Numbered from the stretch's first letter, positions 26,382-35,614 are shown. The stretch is DNA of 64,000 bases from Bradyrhizobium liaoningense (GCF_018130785.1 NZ_JAFCJT010000029.1:18083-82082), one strand, 5' to 3'. The notes: generated by a model from the sequence alone, not told the origin. Translations and numbers: made by a program.

Positions 26382-26416
26382 GCCCGGCGGTCTCCTCCAA
26401 GGGCCGCCGGGTTTTT
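26382..26416 (+). terminator. Strong terminator-like hairpin
   Basis: CCCGGCGG and a 12-base loop pair with CCGCCGGG, then TTTTT. No plus-strand gene directly upstream was recognised, so it may end an unseen small RNA or short gene between 26210 and 26380. Confidence 0.6.
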
Positions 26417-26470
26417 CCAATTTGCCAGTGGCTAGGGGCTGACGCCGCGGCGTGAGTGGAGGCAAGTGGC

Positions 26471-26560
26471 TTGGATAAGGATCTTCATTTCAAAATTGCT
26501 GTCATCGCCCTTGGCGCGTTTACGACCGTCTTGGCTATCAGGCTGATATATCCTGTCTGA
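26471..26560 (+). CDS. 29-residue single-helix membrane protein
   Basis: TTG start ten bases after GGAGGC. LDKDLHFKIAVIALGAFTTV, then LAIRLIYPV. A charged start, one helix and a short end. The start codon is uncertain. Confidence 0.45.
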   Translation: MDKDLHFKIAVIALGAFTTVLAIRLIYPV

Positions 26561-26656
26561 GGCGTTCCTTCGTTGGCACCACGTCTGCACCCAGCAGACA
26601 ATCGGCAGCCGGGAAAAACAGGAACCCTGCGTACTTTTGCCGGTTCTTCCCACCGC

Positions 26657-26887
26657 ATGCCCACCATCTATTTCGACATTCTCAGTGATGCCGACAGGAT
26701 CATCGACGACGAGGGCGTCGAATTGCCGGACACCTGCGTGGCCCGGCAGATGGCTCTGGAATTGCTAGGTCAGGCGATTTTGGATGGATCGCGCCGTGGC
26801 ACTCCGGGCGTGACCAAAGTCGAACTGCGAGATCAGAACGGTCCTTTTCTGCGCGTGTCAGCCGCTGTCGTGATCGAGAAACTGTAG
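26657..26887 (+). CDS. DUF6894-like small protein
   Basis: 76 residues beginning MPTIYFDILSDADRIIDDEG, then VELPDTCVARQMALELLGQA. The start MPxxYFDxxxD, the D-x-EGxELPD and the A-x-R-x-AL helix are the marks of DUF6894, a family common in Bradyrhizobium and Methylobacterium. The ATG was chosen because the family begins exactly there. Function unknown. Confidence 0.72.
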   Translation: MPTIYFDILSDADRIIDDEGVELPDTCVARQMALELLGQAILDGSRRGTPGVTKVELRDQNGPFLRVSAAVVIEKL

Positions 26888-26929
26888 CGAGATCTCGGTG
26901 ATCGCGCGCCCCTAAACGGACATTCATCA

Positions 26930-27118
26930 ATGAGCGATTTTCTAAGTCATTCTTCAGCCGATATGTCCGTCTTTCCGAGACGGGACGACCTGCTCAGTAG
27001 GACTGAGCAAACCTCGTCGGTCAACGACCGTCGATGGACTGATGGCTATCTGTTGCCAGTCGTATTCTTATCCGTCGCCGGCGCGGCCTCGGTTGTGTGG
27101 ATCGGCGCCATCGGATGA
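26930..27118 (+). CDS. Small protein with C-terminal membrane helix
   Basis: 62 residues. Forty hydrophilic residues (MSDFLSHSSADMSVFPRRDD...) precede a helix, GYLLPVVFLSVAGAASVVWI, at the very end. A tail-anchored arrangement. The ribosome-binding site is weak. Confidence 0.45.
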   Translation: MSDFLSHSSADMSVFPRRDDLLSRTEQTSSVNDRRWTDGYLLPVVFLSVAGAASVVWIGAIG

Positions 27119-27290
27119 ACAAGTTGGCGCTTGATCAACTGGGTGATTTCATAAGCCGTCCAGCAACGATAAGGCGCGCCGCCACCCGGCTGCGAGCCCT
27201 CGAATTCGTGACCGTTGCAGCCTGGCCACGAACGGTTCGGCTAGGAACGTTAAGCTTATTCCGCGATTGAACAGCAAAAGGGAGGACATC

Positions 27291-27413
27291 ATGGTCCGTG
27301 ACCTTTTGCTCCTGCTCACCGTTTCAATCGTGTTGAGCGCATTTATCTGGAGCATCTTCGGAAATTCGAAAACAAGGTCTGGGCATCCGCGAGTGAAGCA
27401 TCACTTTCTTTGA
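27291..27413 (+). CDS. 40-residue membrane protein
   Basis: AAGGGAGGACATC directly before the ATG is an excellent ribosome-binding site. MVRDLLLLLTVSIVLSAFIW, then SIFGNSKTRSGHPRVKHHFL: one helix and a basic, His-containing tail of about 17 residues that should be cytoplasmic. Confidence 0.65.
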   Translation: MVRDLLLLLTVSIVLSAFIWSIFGNSKTRSGHPRVKHHFL

Positions 27414-27432
27414 ATGCCGTTCCGGATTCTTT

Positions 27433-27666
27433 TCAACCGAGGTCTGAGTTCTTCCGTATATGAGGACCGTCGCTGACGCGTCCGTCGCCCGGCGCCCACT
27501 TCAGCGCAGGCAGGCCAGTCTTAAATCTCCTGCGCGCACTCTCGTGCGCCCAGCACGTTCTGCATAGGGTCAGCGGAGGATGGCTGTCGGGGTAGCTCCG
27601 GACCTCTCCTGCGGAGTAGCGGCACTTGCCGCTGTCGCAGTTTGGATTGTTGTTTGGATTCTTCAC
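27433..27666 (-). CDS. Small protein with four-cysteine zinc-binding-like pattern
   Basis: From a GTG the reading is VKNPNNNPNCDSGKCRYSAG, then PDSHPPLTLCRTCWAHESAR. Cys-x4-Cys and Cys-x2-Cys, 21 residues apart, could hold one zinc. A TTG five codons earlier is another possible start. About 77 residues, basic. I do not know the family. Confidence 0.5.
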   Translation of the reverse strand: MKNPNNNPNCDSGKCRYSAGEVRSYPDSHPPLTLCRTCWAHESARRRFKTGLPALKWAPGDGRVSDGPHIRKNSDLG

Positions 27667-28189
27667 ATTGGCCCCAGTCAAGTCGCGATCTGTCTAAAGT
27701 GAACGAAGATTGTGACGAGTGCATGCATGGGAAAAGCCTCAGCGCGCCGAAAAGGCGGCTCCAGCGGTAGGGTTGCGAGCGTGCTGGAGCCGCGCAGTCG
27801 CGATGTGCAAAGCGCTCTGGGACGAATTGGACTGGCCCGAAGCGTGTTTCAAATGCTGTTCGAGCACCAGCGTTCCTATTGAAGACGTGTTGGGCGGGAT
27901 AGAACACATGTTACGCCCGCCTTAAAGATCGGGAACAACCGGAAATGCGCGCTGATGCAACTGCGCCGAACGACCGGCGATGTGCGAGGCCGTTTCGTTG
28001 TGTGGCGCTGAGAAAAGCAAAACCGCCGCCCACTTAAATATACCGCGAGCGGCGGCTTCCAGCCCGGGACGAATCAGCAAAATCCCGGATATCCACTAAG
28101 AGATGCGCGGCGAAAAGGTTCAGCCGCACCACGGGGGTGCTTGTGGGGATGGCGGATTTTGAGCGGGGCTGGCCCCAAGATGGTGGGCG
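27667..28189. other. Stretch without a clear gene
   Basis: A 68-codon frame at 27719-27925 (MHAWEKPQRAEKAAPAV...) and an alternative overlapping frame are possible, but neither has a convincing start. Near 28030-28065 CCGCCGC and GCGGCGG can pair across an AT-rich loop, a weak terminator-like hairpin. Nothing else seen. Confidence 0.35.
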
Positions 28190-28381
28190 TCATTCGCGAC
28201 TGCTCGCGCGCGCATAGCGAGTAGTCATGGCAGCGCTCTCAATGTTGTGGTTTTCGGCCTCTGCTGGAGTTTCGAATGGCACCGCTACGACTTCGCCGTT
28301 CGGTGCAATCATCACGGCAAGGTACGGGAGCCCCAGCTGGGGCGGATTGTAAACAACGAAAGTTATGCCTGACATTTTCAT
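28190..28381 (-). CDS. Hypothetical small protein
   Basis: 63 residues: MKMSGITFVVYNPPQLGLPY, LAVMIAPNGEVVAVPFETPA, then EAENHNIESAA. It reads like a small beta-rich domain followed by a helix. Start could also be the second Met. No neighbours give a hint. Confidence 0.45.
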   Translation of the reverse strand: MKMSGITFVVYNPPQLGLPYLAVMIAPNGEVVAVPFETPAEAENHNIESAAMTTRYARASSRE

Positions 28382-28576
28382 GTATCTCGCATCCCAGGTA
28401 ACGGCTGAGCGCCATCTTCCATGCGAAGCGATCTCCCGCTATTGCCCACCGGCCGTATCCCTAGATCAAGGTGAAGGAACTCTTGCGAAACTTTTCGTCG
28501 TGCGGGCCTATACAATTCCCAAAAAAGGGCTCCAGCTCAAATGGGGATGAGCCGGGGCCTAGAGGTTACCCTCGGC

Positions 28577-28894
28577 GAGCCCGAGGGCCGCGACTTTGCC
28601 GCCTGGCTTGGCCTCACGCCCCTTCAAAGATCGACAGGTGGCAAACAGAAGCTTGGCGCGACTTCCAAAATGGGCGAGCGCACGCTTAGGCGCCTACTCA
28701 TCATCGGCAGCAGTGCCGTCGTGCAACAGGCGAGCAAACGCGGCGCGCCGAAGGGGTCTTGGCTCGAACAGATGCTGGCTCGCAAACCGCGCATGCTGGT
28801 AACCGTCGCGCTCGCGAACAAGATGGCGCGGATCGTCTGGGCGCTACTTATAAAGCAGGAGAACTACAGGGCTCCGGTCGCAGTCAGGGCGTAA
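28577..28894 (+). pseudogene. IS110-family transposase fragment (C-terminal part)
   Basis: EGRDFAAWLGLTPLQRSTGG, KQKLGATSKMGERTLRRLLI, WLEQMLARKPRMLVTVALAN and KMARIVWALL match the C-terminal transposase domain of IS110/IS116/IS902 proteins. It is of a different subgroup from 22630-23671. The N-terminal 240 or so residues with the catalytic aspartates are missing, so this is a stump of an old insertion. Confidence 0.82.
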
Positions 28895-29155
28895 GCCCAG
28901 CAGACCTGAGGTCGTCGTAGATGTAGTCGGTCGAAGGAGGGTATGGCACAACAGTCGGCGAGACGGGTCGGAAAACCAGATGTACCCATCGTGCCTAAGA
29001 GCACGCATTTATGATTTGGTTCCGGCCCGCGGACTCCCATACGGGCTGCAGCTTCATTGCATCAGAGGCCGGACAGATGGCAGCATCCGACTACGTGCCA
29101 ATGCTCGTCAAAAACCACTTGCATCTCGCGGGGCGTCCACAGATGGGTACACGGC

Positions 29156-29773
29156 CTAGCCGGGAGGGTCGTTTCCTTTCGGCTCTTGTAGAAATTTCGG
29201 CATGTGTCCACGCGGTTCGCGATTACGTGGGGCAGGGCGCTCGGATGGGAGGCGGCAAAGCTTCGACTGCAGCTCGACGAGATCGGTAAAGACGTCGGCC
29301 TGGCGGCGCAGCTCGTCGGCGATCATCGGCGGCTGGCTCGCGATGGTGGAGATCACGGTGACCCGGACGCCACGGCGCTGGACGGCTTCGACCAGGGAGC
29401 GGAAGTCGCCGTCACCCGAGAACAGGACCATCTGGTCGATGTGCTCAGCGAGCTCCATGGCGTCCACGGCGAGCTCGATGTCCATGTTGCCCTTGACCTT
29501 GCGGCGGCCGGAGGCGTCGACAAACTCTTTAGTCGCCTTGGTGACGACCGTGAGCCCGTTGTAGTCCAACCAATCGAGCAGGGGACGGATCGAGGAAAAC
29601 TCCTGATCCTCGATGACTGCGGTGTAGTAGAAAGCCCGAAACAGTTCCCCGCGGCTCTGAAATTCCTCCAGCAGGCGTTTGTAATCGATGTCGAAGCCCA
29701 GAGTTTTCGCCGTCGCGTAGAGATTGGCCCCATCGATGAAAAGCGCAATCTTGTTAGTCGAAGCGGATGACAT
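29156..29773 (-). CDS. NYN-domain (LabA/DUF88-type) putative nuclease
   Basis: 205 residues. ALFIDGANLYATAKTLGFDI (first Asp), then KGNMDIELAVDAMELAEHID (second and third acidic residues) and VLFSGDGDFRSLVEAVQRRG (fourth) are the PIN/NYN catalytic signatures. ADELRRQADVFTDL follows. Such proteins are thought to cut RNA. The C-terminal 40 residues are basic and variable. It stands alone, with no obvious partner. Confidence 0.92.
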   Translation of the reverse strand: MSSASTNKIALFIDGANLYATAKTLGFDIDYKRLLEEFQSRGELFRAFYYTAVIEDQEFSSIRPLLDWLDYNGLTVVTKATKEFVDASGRRKVKGNMDIELAVDAMELAEHIDQMVLFSGDGDFRSLVEAVQRRGVRVTVISTIASQPPMIADELRRQADVFTDLVELQSKLCRLPSERPAPRNREPRGHMPKFLQEPKGNDPPG

Positions 29774-29993
29774 GACTTGCGGGCTTTCCAGAGAGCCGAT
29801 TTAGGTCTTCGCCGATAGACCAGCAATTGAATCCTTGGCTCGATCTCGCAGGACTACGAGACGCGCGAAAAATACTTCAAGCTTCAAGCAATCGCATGGA
29901 GAGGAGGAACTCCGCTGCCTCCAAAGAAGTTAGCCCATTACAATTGCTGATTAATGTGGCTATTTTAGGTGGTTGTTTTGGAGTATGCGTCTT

Positions 29994-30263
29994 ATGAGCG
30001 ATGTGGATTTTCCTGTCTTTGATAGTTCGATCACACGGCGCGGTCGCGGCTGGCGTTGGTGTGTTTCTGGCGAAGCGGGTAAAATCGTCCTGCAGGGTAC
30101 TGAGCGCAGCCGACCAGCGGCACAGTATATGGCTGCACGAGCGACTTTTTTGCTGCTCCTCACCGCGCCGTACTGGAGACCCAGCAATGTGCTGCTTCCG
30201 GTTGACGGATACCCGGTTAAGCTAATTCCCACCGTGCGCCCGAACTCAACTGGCCTGAGATAG
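29994..30263 (+). CDS. Conserved hypothetical protein
   Basis: 89 residues from the ATG eleven bases after TTTTGGAG; an ATG three codons earlier is possible. MSDVDFPVFDSSITRRGRGW, WCVSGEAGKIVLQGTERSRP and AAQYMAARATFLLLL. I recall similar small proteins (beta-hairpins followed by a helix) in Bradyrhizobium, of unknown role. Confidence 0.6.
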   Translation: MSDVDFPVFDSSITRRGRGWRWCVSGEAGKIVLQGTERSRPAAQYMAARATFLLLLTAPYWRPSNVLLPVDGYPVKLIPTVRPNSTGLR

Positions 30264-30500
30264 CCAAGGTCGAGTGCGCTTGGCTGCTCTCCGACTCTCG
30301 ACGACGGGAGAAAGCTCTCCATCGCGGTGTTCATGAGAGTGCTCTTAGTGTGGCGTGGCGCGTAGCCGCCGTTGATTGCCTGATCGATCATAGGGGAAGG
30401 ATCGACGTCGTTGGCCCACATGCGTTCGTTCCAACTCTCGGAGGAGGCGAACCAATTAATCTGTCCAGCGTTGTAGAGCCAAATAATACAGGAGGCTTCG

Positions 30501-30692
30501 ATGTTGGACGTGCGGCTATTGGCAACCTCTCTCGCGGTGTTGGCTGCACTGATGTCAGTTGCCTTAGCAGAACCTGCTAAAGAGAAAATTCAACCGTCCA
30601 ATGCTCAAACTCCACCCGAAGCACGTCCAATCCGAGTCATCCTCCCGGCGCCTTGGGAGCCCAAGCAAGCCGAACTTCAATTGCCGAAGTAG
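30501..30692 (+). CDS. Small exported protein
   Basis: 63 residues with CAGGAGGCTTCG before the ATG. Signal peptide MLDVRLLATSLAVLAALMSV-ALA, mature part of about 40 residues rich in Pro, Gln and Lys (PAKEKIQPSNAQTPPEARPI). Probably a periplasmic peptide or small lipid-associated protein; no Cys. Confidence 0.65.
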   Translation: MLDVRLLATSLAVLAALMSVALAEPAKEKIQPSNAQTPPEARPIRVILPAPWEPKQAELQLPK

Positions 30693-30852
30693 TTTTCGCT
30701 CCGCTGGCTTACACCCTGATGCCGATACGTTCTTAACGTATAGTTACCTACGTCTTCGCTCCGACACGAGCCTTCCCGATTGTGGCGGTAGCGAGTTTTG
30801 CCCGGTTGAACTGGCCGACAGTGAAATGTCCTGACCGAAGGCAGATGCAAAG

Positions 30853-30886
30853 AAAAAGCCCCGCGTTAGGTACGGGGCCTTTCCAA
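30853..30886 (-). terminator. Rho-independent terminator
   Basis: On the minus strand AGGCCCCG, loop TACCTAACG, CGGGGCTTTTTC. It follows the small gene ending at 30892 and faces the right way for it. Confidence 0.75.
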
Positions 30887-30891
30887 GCTGG

Positions 30892-30990
30892 TCAGTCGCG
30901 TCGCAAAACCACCAGCGCCACCATGAATGCTGTCAGTTGTATAACGCGAATCGCATGACATTGTTCCTTGGCGCGAAGGCTTTCCGACAC
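30892..30990 (-). CDS. 32-residue membrane protein
   Basis: GTG start; MSESLRAKEQCHAIRVIQLT then AFMVALVVLRRD. The hydrophobic part (RVIQLTAFMVALVVL) is short. The main support is the terminator immediately downstream on this strand; no ribosome-binding site was found. Confidence 0.4.
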   Translation of the reverse strand: MSESLRAKEQCHAIRVIQLTAFMVALVVLRRD

Positions 30991-31208
30991 AACGGCCGAT
31001 GGGCGGCTTCGTGTAGCCGGACATCGTAGAATACGAACTTGCTGATCTGTATAGGCTTGGTCGCGGGCAGGGAACGGAAGCTTCTTCGTGGTGTTTCATC
31101 TTCGGTCACCACAACGCGCCCCCGTGTGACCAATCTCCATGGGCCTCAGTCTTCCCCCGGGACTGGGGCCTTCGGATTCATGTAGCGGGCAAGAAGCAGC
31201 CTAAAGAG

Positions 31209-31310
31209 ATGAAAGCAAAAAGGCCGTCAGGGGCGCGCCGAAAATCCGCTTGAAATATCCAGTGACGCCAGACGGTCGTTACTTCATTGTCGCGGCGCTC
31301 GGCTTAATTG
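31209..31310 (+). pseudogene. Remnant of a small rhizobial protein
   Basis: MKAKRPSGARR, then after a shift KIRLKYPVTPDGRYFIV and a degraded end. The block YPVTPDGRYF-V is one I recall from a family of about 50 residues in Bradyrhizobium. At least one indel and a corrupted tail. Confidence 0.35.
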
Positions 31311-31678
31311 TACGAGGGTTGTGCAGCGCTACGGACCTTGGGGCCGCAGCTTGTGTAGATAATTTTGCCTGAGCTACCGAAGCGAAAATATAGCCGCACC
31401 GGCTTTCCCTCGTAGCTTTGGTAGTCCATCTGAACGCCGTGACCAGTCAGAGCAACGTCATCGAGGGTAAAGGCTGGCATGCGATTAGTTTCGAGCTTGG
31501 GCGCCCAGTATGCCGCGATGGCGTTTCGTCCCGTTACGCTCACGCCCTCACAGTCGCATTCTAACACTGCTCCCTCATCATAGAAGTTGAGCAATGCGTT
31601 GAGATCGCCACGTCGGCAGGCGTCGAGCCAGTCCACAATGGCGCCAATGGGGTCGAAGTCGTCCCGTGCAATAGACAT
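31304..31678 (-). CDS. NTF2/SnoaL-like protein
   Basis: 124 residues from the ATG at 31678. DFDPIGAIVDWLDACRRGDL, LLNFYDEGAVLECDCEG, AAYWAPKLETNRMPAFTLDD and VRLYFRFGSSGKIIYTSCGP match the NTF2-like fold and align end to end with the paralogue at 8665-9006. The frame extends upstream but that part has no domain character. Confidence 0.72.
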   Translation of the reverse strand: MSIARDDFDPIGAIVDWLDACRRGDLNALLNFYDEGAVLECDCEGVSVTGRNAIAAYWAPKLETNRMPAFTLDDVALTGHGVQMDYQSYEGKPVRLYFRFGSSGKIIYTSCGPKVRSAAQPSYN

Positions 31679-31897
31679 CCAGAATTCCCTGCAACGCGCC
31701 ACTACTCCCAGCGCGGGGCATAGCCTCTCGATGATGAACGGGTGTTGAACCGTACGTCCCGCAAAATTACTGAAGCGGCCGACGGCCGCGGCACGGCGGG
31801 GAGCAATCATCGAGCTCGCGTGCTGGCACAAACCGCATAGACCTCCACTGTTCGCGGGAGCAGTCTACTACCCGTAGATGTGGATCGGAGAGGCGCT

Positions 31898-31987
31898 ATG
31901 ATCAGCCCAATCCTCTTTGATATCGCCGTGATCGCGGTGAGCGCGTTCAACGTCGTGTTGGTGGCTTTGCTTATTCTTTCGTTCTGA
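31898..31987 (+). CDS. 29-residue single-helix membrane protein
   Basis: GGAGAGG sits at ideal distance from the ATG. MISPILFDIAVIAVSAFNVV then LVALLILSF. Almost pure hydrophobic helix ending LILSF, as in the gene at 58588-58674 (LILSF). Confidence 0.62.
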   Translation: MISPILFDIAVIAVSAFNVVLVALLILSF

Positions 31988-31999
31988 GGATTTTCGGCG

Positions 32000-32378
32000 C
32001 TGCCCGGCCTTGGGGGCATTTTTCCAGTTTGCTCGAAGGCCGGGCCACATCTCCGGGGGACCGAGGGACCAGCATGGTTCCCAGCGCGCCCTCGGAACTT
32101 TGACTCTTTCGGACCCCTCCGGTTCCAGGCCGGCGCAACCCGCGCGCACCATCGGCACTGGCTGCTGCAACGGGTTGGCCTCGTCCCACTGCGCCGGCGT
32201 CAACACTCCTCGCTGTCGGGAACCCCAGTCACGAGCAGCTCTCGCGCCAAGAGGGCATGAGACGGTTCTCATCTCTCAAGATTGAAAATGCAGCGTGGTT
32301 GCAAAGTGTTGGCCGGTTCATAGTGTGGCGCAATCCTGAGGCCTTATAAACTTTGAAACGACCGTTCGGGAGGCGACG
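32000..32378. other. Long inverted repeat and gene-poor stretch
   Basis: GCCCGGCCTT at about 32003 and AAGGCCGGGC at about 32035 are perfect complements around a 22-base loop containing TTTTT, placed just after the tiny gene at 31898. The rest of the stretch has no convincing gene; long frames on both strands lack start signals. Confidence 0.45.
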
Positions 32379-32468
32379 ATGATCCCCGATTGGCTTGCAC
32401 TTCCAGCGACCATCCTTTGCGCATTGTTCTTGACCATCATCGCTCTGATTGCCGTCAGGGCTTGGTAG
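32379..32468 (+). CDS. 29-residue single-helix membrane protein
   Basis: CGGGAGGCGACG immediately before the ATG. MIPDWLALPATILCALFLTI then IALIAVRAW. One helix with a basic end. The ribosome-binding site is one of the best in the window. Confidence 0.6.
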   Translation: MIPDWLALPATILCALFLTIIALIAVRAW

Positions 32469-32633
32469 GCGACGGGACAGGTTCGCCAACAGCGGCGCAG
32501 AAGCCGACTCTTCACGAAGTCCGCTAAGGGGCCGCAAGCGGACTCATCGGGGGCAGCAGGACCGATAGGGACGCGCGTTTCATCGCGCGCGCTCCGCACA
32601 AAACCGTCCTGGCGCGGATGCAGGATCGCGAGA

Positions 32634-33194
32634 TCAGCGGACCGGCAGCATCAAATGCTCGTATTGCGTGCCAGGCCACATCACATAGGGCTTCGTTGGG
32701 TCGGCCTTCGCGTCGCGTGGATAACCATCCAACATCTTAGCGCCAGAGCCCACGATCATTACGTGTGCGCCGGTTTTGATCCAATTGTTGCCGGGCTCTT
32801 CTTTTGTTGCATAGGGGTCGGTGTTGCTTGCGCCTCCGTCCCCTTGCAGCATGTACATGAACCCTACCTTATTCGCCGGTGGCTCCTTGTGCTCCATCCA
32901 TGCCGTCGCCCATTCCATCGCGTTTTGATCGCCGCACATCGGGTCGGGGTTGGCCGGATCGGCATGGCCCGGCATGCACGTCCACTGCCCAGTTCCTTTG
33001 CGCAAGGTCCGCATCTTGCCGTCGTGATCCATAGCGACGATCGTTGCGTCTTTGGCGATGGCCTGGGGTGCCGCGGACAAGGACAGCTTAATCAGCTCCT
33101 CGTCGGTCATCTTGTGGCCGGTTGACTGTTGAGCGAAGGCGTAGCTCGGCATAAGCGCGAGGACAAATAGAGTTACATGCGCCAGCGATTTCAT
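32634..33194 (-). CDS. Exported hypothetical protein
   Basis: 186 residues from the ATG at 33194 behind ATGGAGGATTTC. Signal peptide MKSLAHVTLFVLALMPSYAF-A. The mature part has GQWTCMPGHADPANPDPMCG with two Cys, then GFMYMLQGDGGASNTDPYAT and GAHVMIVGSGAKMLDGYPRD. I recall homologues in soil proteobacteria annotated only as hypothetical. A periplasmic location is likely. Confidence 0.78.
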   Translation of the reverse strand: MKSLAHVTLFVLALMPSYAFAQQSTGHKMTDEELIKLSLSAAPQAIAKDATIVAMDHDGKMRTLRKGTGQWTCMPGHADPANPDPMCGDQNAMEWATAWMEHKEPPANKVGFMYMLQGDGGASNTDPYATKEEPGNNWIKTGAHVMIVGSGAKMLDGYPRDAKADPTKPYVMWPGTQYEHLMLPVR

Positions 33195-33586
33195 CGCGAA
33201 ATCCTCCATGAGTTTTCGCTGATGCCAGCCGCGGAGTAGCCGGAGGCCGGCGTCTGCGCTGAGGTCTTGCACGTAGTTATCCTAGCCTCCTTTTGAGCTC
33301 CTGAAACGCGCCATTTGGCCGCTGCGGAACGATCAGCGCCGGCACTTCCGCTCAGGTCAAAAGCGAACAACTCAGCGTAAGCAAATCTCGTCCGCTGCGC
33401 CCCACTAAGCTGACCACAGTGAGGGGCTTCGCCACTTCGCTGTTAGGGCAAGAAGCCAAATTGACTCGGCGTCACGTCAAAAAGCAAAGCATGCCGAGGA
33501 ATTGATCGGCACCTAAGTGTACTTCCGGTTGAACCTTCGCTCGCTTCCGATGACCCACGCAAACGGGCTAGGAAACGGAGGTTTCC
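33195..33586. other. Gene-free stretch between divergent genes
   Basis: Separates the minus-strand exported protein from the plus-strand one at 33587. It should contain both promoters. I see no gene or strong repeat. Confidence 0.4.
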
Positions 33587-34003
33587 ATGACCAGTTCCAA
33601 TGGACACCCAGTGCATCTTTATCGGTTGATCGTAGCCGGCATGGTGGGATTGTGTGCGGTCACATTTTTCGGCATCAACACAGCCTATTCACATGACCTG
33701 ATGCGACCTGAACTGAACGCTTGGTTCAAAAGTCTCAAGAATAGGGCAGGTGAGCCGTGCTGTGATGGTGGGGACGGCCAACAGGCGGAGGCCGAGTGGG
33801 ATATGGCAAAAAATGGCTATAGAGTCCTTCTGAAGCATCCGCATCGGCCAAACGAACCCGGGCAATGGTTTGACGTGCCAAACTCTGTCGTAGTCAACGG
33901 GCAGAACCTCAGCGGCAGGGCGATGGTTTGGTGGTGGCCGTCATACGACAATGGAAGAATGACCCCTTTGTGGAGGTGCTTCATTCCCGGACCGGCGGGA
34001 TAA
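33587..34003 (+). CDS. Exported or membrane-anchored hypothetical protein
   Basis: 138 residues with ACGGAGGTTTCC before the ATG. A hydrophobic segment (LIVAGMVGLCAVTFFGI) after a short polar start is a signal sequence or anchor. The mature part has LNAWFKSLKNRAGEPCCDGG, EWDMAKNGYRVLL and a Trp-rich VWWWPSYDNGRM, LWRCFIPG. Cys residues (CC and one near the end) may pair. Recalled from Bradyrhizobium genomes; function unknown. Confidence 0.75.
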   Translation: MTSSNGHPVHLYRLIVAGMVGLCAVTFFGINTAYSHDLMRPELNAWFKSLKNRAGEPCCDGGDGQQAEAEWDMAKNGYRVLLKHPHRPNEPGQWFDVPNSVVVNGQNLSGRAMVWWWPSYDNGRMTPLWRCFIPGPAG

Positions 34004-34558
34004 TCCTCGCTGGGAAATCAATAGCACCGTAAGTAAGTCCGCCATGGGTCGAGCATCGCGGCGCCGTCTCACCTTGGTCCGATCAAAGTCCTAAAGCCGA
34101 CATCACGGCGTTTGAGCCGGTGAACAGCTAAGGGCCAAAGAAGCGAATTGCATCGTGACCAGCGCAAGGGATTTCCGGTCTAGGCAGTGTGTGCGCCTTC
34201 GCACTCTCCCATTTGTCAACGTGGTTGACGGTAATTGCCCGGAATTGCTGTTCCGCGAACTATTGGCTGGACTCTTCCGGCAACCAGCTGACTTTGCCTT
34301 CGCAAAACTGGTCGTGGTGGTTGAAGCTCGGCGCGTGGATCGGCTGCATTAGCGATGTCATGACGCGCGAGATGGACTCCCGAGGTGAACGGCGCCGTTG
34401 AAGTTGCCATCGCCTGCACCTCTTTCGTAATGAAACAATGGCCGGCCACAGCGCGACCGGTGACGGCGTCGTCATGCTGGCGGGAGTGCAGCCGCGGCAG
34501 ACGACCGGGAGAGATGATCTAATCATTCGGAAAGGGTTATCCAACAGAGGAGTATCCT
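34004..34558. other. Stretch with decayed coding sequence on the minus strand
   Basis: Two overlapping minus-strand frames (34216-34449 and 34260-34544) share protein-like blocks such as MATSTAPFTSGVHLARHDIA and HAPSFNHHDQFCEGKVSWLP but do not join in one frame. It could be a broken gene of unknown family. No other feature seen. Confidence 0.3.
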
Positions 34559-34993
34559 ATGAAGTTGGCTCAAACATCAACACTGCTCATTTGTCTGCTC
34601 GGCGCGCCGGGAATTTCGTTGGCCGCGGACGCCAAGGCGGACGTGGCGAAGGCTTACGCCGCTTGGGATGCTGCATTCAACAAGCACGACGAGAAAGCCA
34701 TCGGCGCCTCCTATGTCGCGACGGCAAAATTGATGCCGCCCACACAGGTCGCGTCGGGTCCGGCCGAGATCGAGAAGTTCTTTGCCGGACTCTTCGCGAG
34801 CGGTGTGACGGATCACAAGTTGGAGATGATCGATGCCGGCGGAGACGACAAGGTAGTCTTCGGCATAGCCAAGTGGAGCGCTACGGGTAAGGACAAGGAG
34901 GGCAAGCCGTCTCCCTTCAGTGGTTTAGCGACGCACGTCTTCGAACGCCAAGCCGACGGATCGCTCAAATTGAGGCTGCAAACATTCAACTAA
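34559..34993 (+). CDS. Exported SnoaL/DUF4440-like protein
   Basis: 144 residues behind ACAGAGGAGTATCCT. Signal peptide MKLAQTSTLLICLLGAPGIS-LAA, then a NTF2-like domain: DVAKAYAAWDAAFNKHDEKA, SYVATAKLMPPTQVASGPAE, IEKFFAGLFASGV, THVFERQADGSLKLRLQTFN. The family often detoxifies or binds small ligands in the periplasm, but no active-site residues can be assigned. Confidence 0.82.
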   Translation: MKLAQTSTLLICLLGAPGISLAADAKADVAKAYAAWDAAFNKHDEKAIGASYVATAKLMPPTQVASGPAEIEKFFAGLFASGVTDHKLEMIDAGGDDKVVFGIAKWSATGKDKEGKPSPFSGLATHVFERQADGSLKLRLQTFN

Positions 34994-35263
34994 AGCGGTC
35001 GAAGGCTTAATCGGTCGGGCGAGGGGGCGGCCTTACCGGACACCCAAAAGAGCTACTTGTCTCCGGTGCAAGATTTGTCCGGGTGGAGTCAAACCGCGGC
35101 TTGGCGGGGAGGGCAGTTCTTGCCGAAACGGGGACATTTGGTCTGATCGGCACGTCTCCGAAGAGCCAAGATCAGCGTGATCGTCGGATTCGGTCGCGGC
35201 GTGGACTTGCTACCTACGATGACGCGAGGATTCCGCAACTATCCTCTCATACAACCACCATCT

Positions 35264-35614
35264 TTACGCGCCAGTGCGGCTGGGGTCATTTGGAGCAACG
35301 GCCTCCTTGAACAGCTCAACCTTGCCGCGAGTGTTGTCTGTTACCGCAAAAACCTCGCAAAAATCGATCTGCGGCTTCATGCCGTAGCGCTCGATGATGC
35401 CCTCGAGCCACGGCCCGGTGTAGAACACCTTGGCGTCTTCGATGCGCTCCCACTGGTACACGCCGCCCGCCCAGCCGCTTTCGGACCAGATGAAGTGCTT
35501 GCTGATCAGTCCCGTCACCTCGCGGAAGTTGGGCGCGATCTTGTGAAAGTGCTCGCGACAGGCGGCGCAGTCGATCTGCGGCGGCAGTTTGTATCGTACA
35601 ACGGCGGTAATCAT
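35264..35614 (-). CDS. YdhR-like small monooxygenase
   Basis: 116 residues from the ATG at 35614, which has CAAGGAGGACGC in front. MITAVVRYKLPPQIDCAACR, HFHKIAPNFREVTGLISKHF, GGVYQWERIEDAKVFYTGPW and the ERYG motif are typical of dimeric alpha/beta barrel proteins of the YdhR group. Possible role in oxidation of an aromatic or quinone-like compound; not certain. Confidence 0.8.
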   Translation of the reverse strand: MITAVVRYKLPPQIDCAACREHFHKIAPNFREVTGLISKHFIWSESGWAGGVYQWERIEDAKVFYTGPWLEGIIERYGMKPQIDFCEVFAVTDNTRGKVELFKEAVAPNDPSRTGA

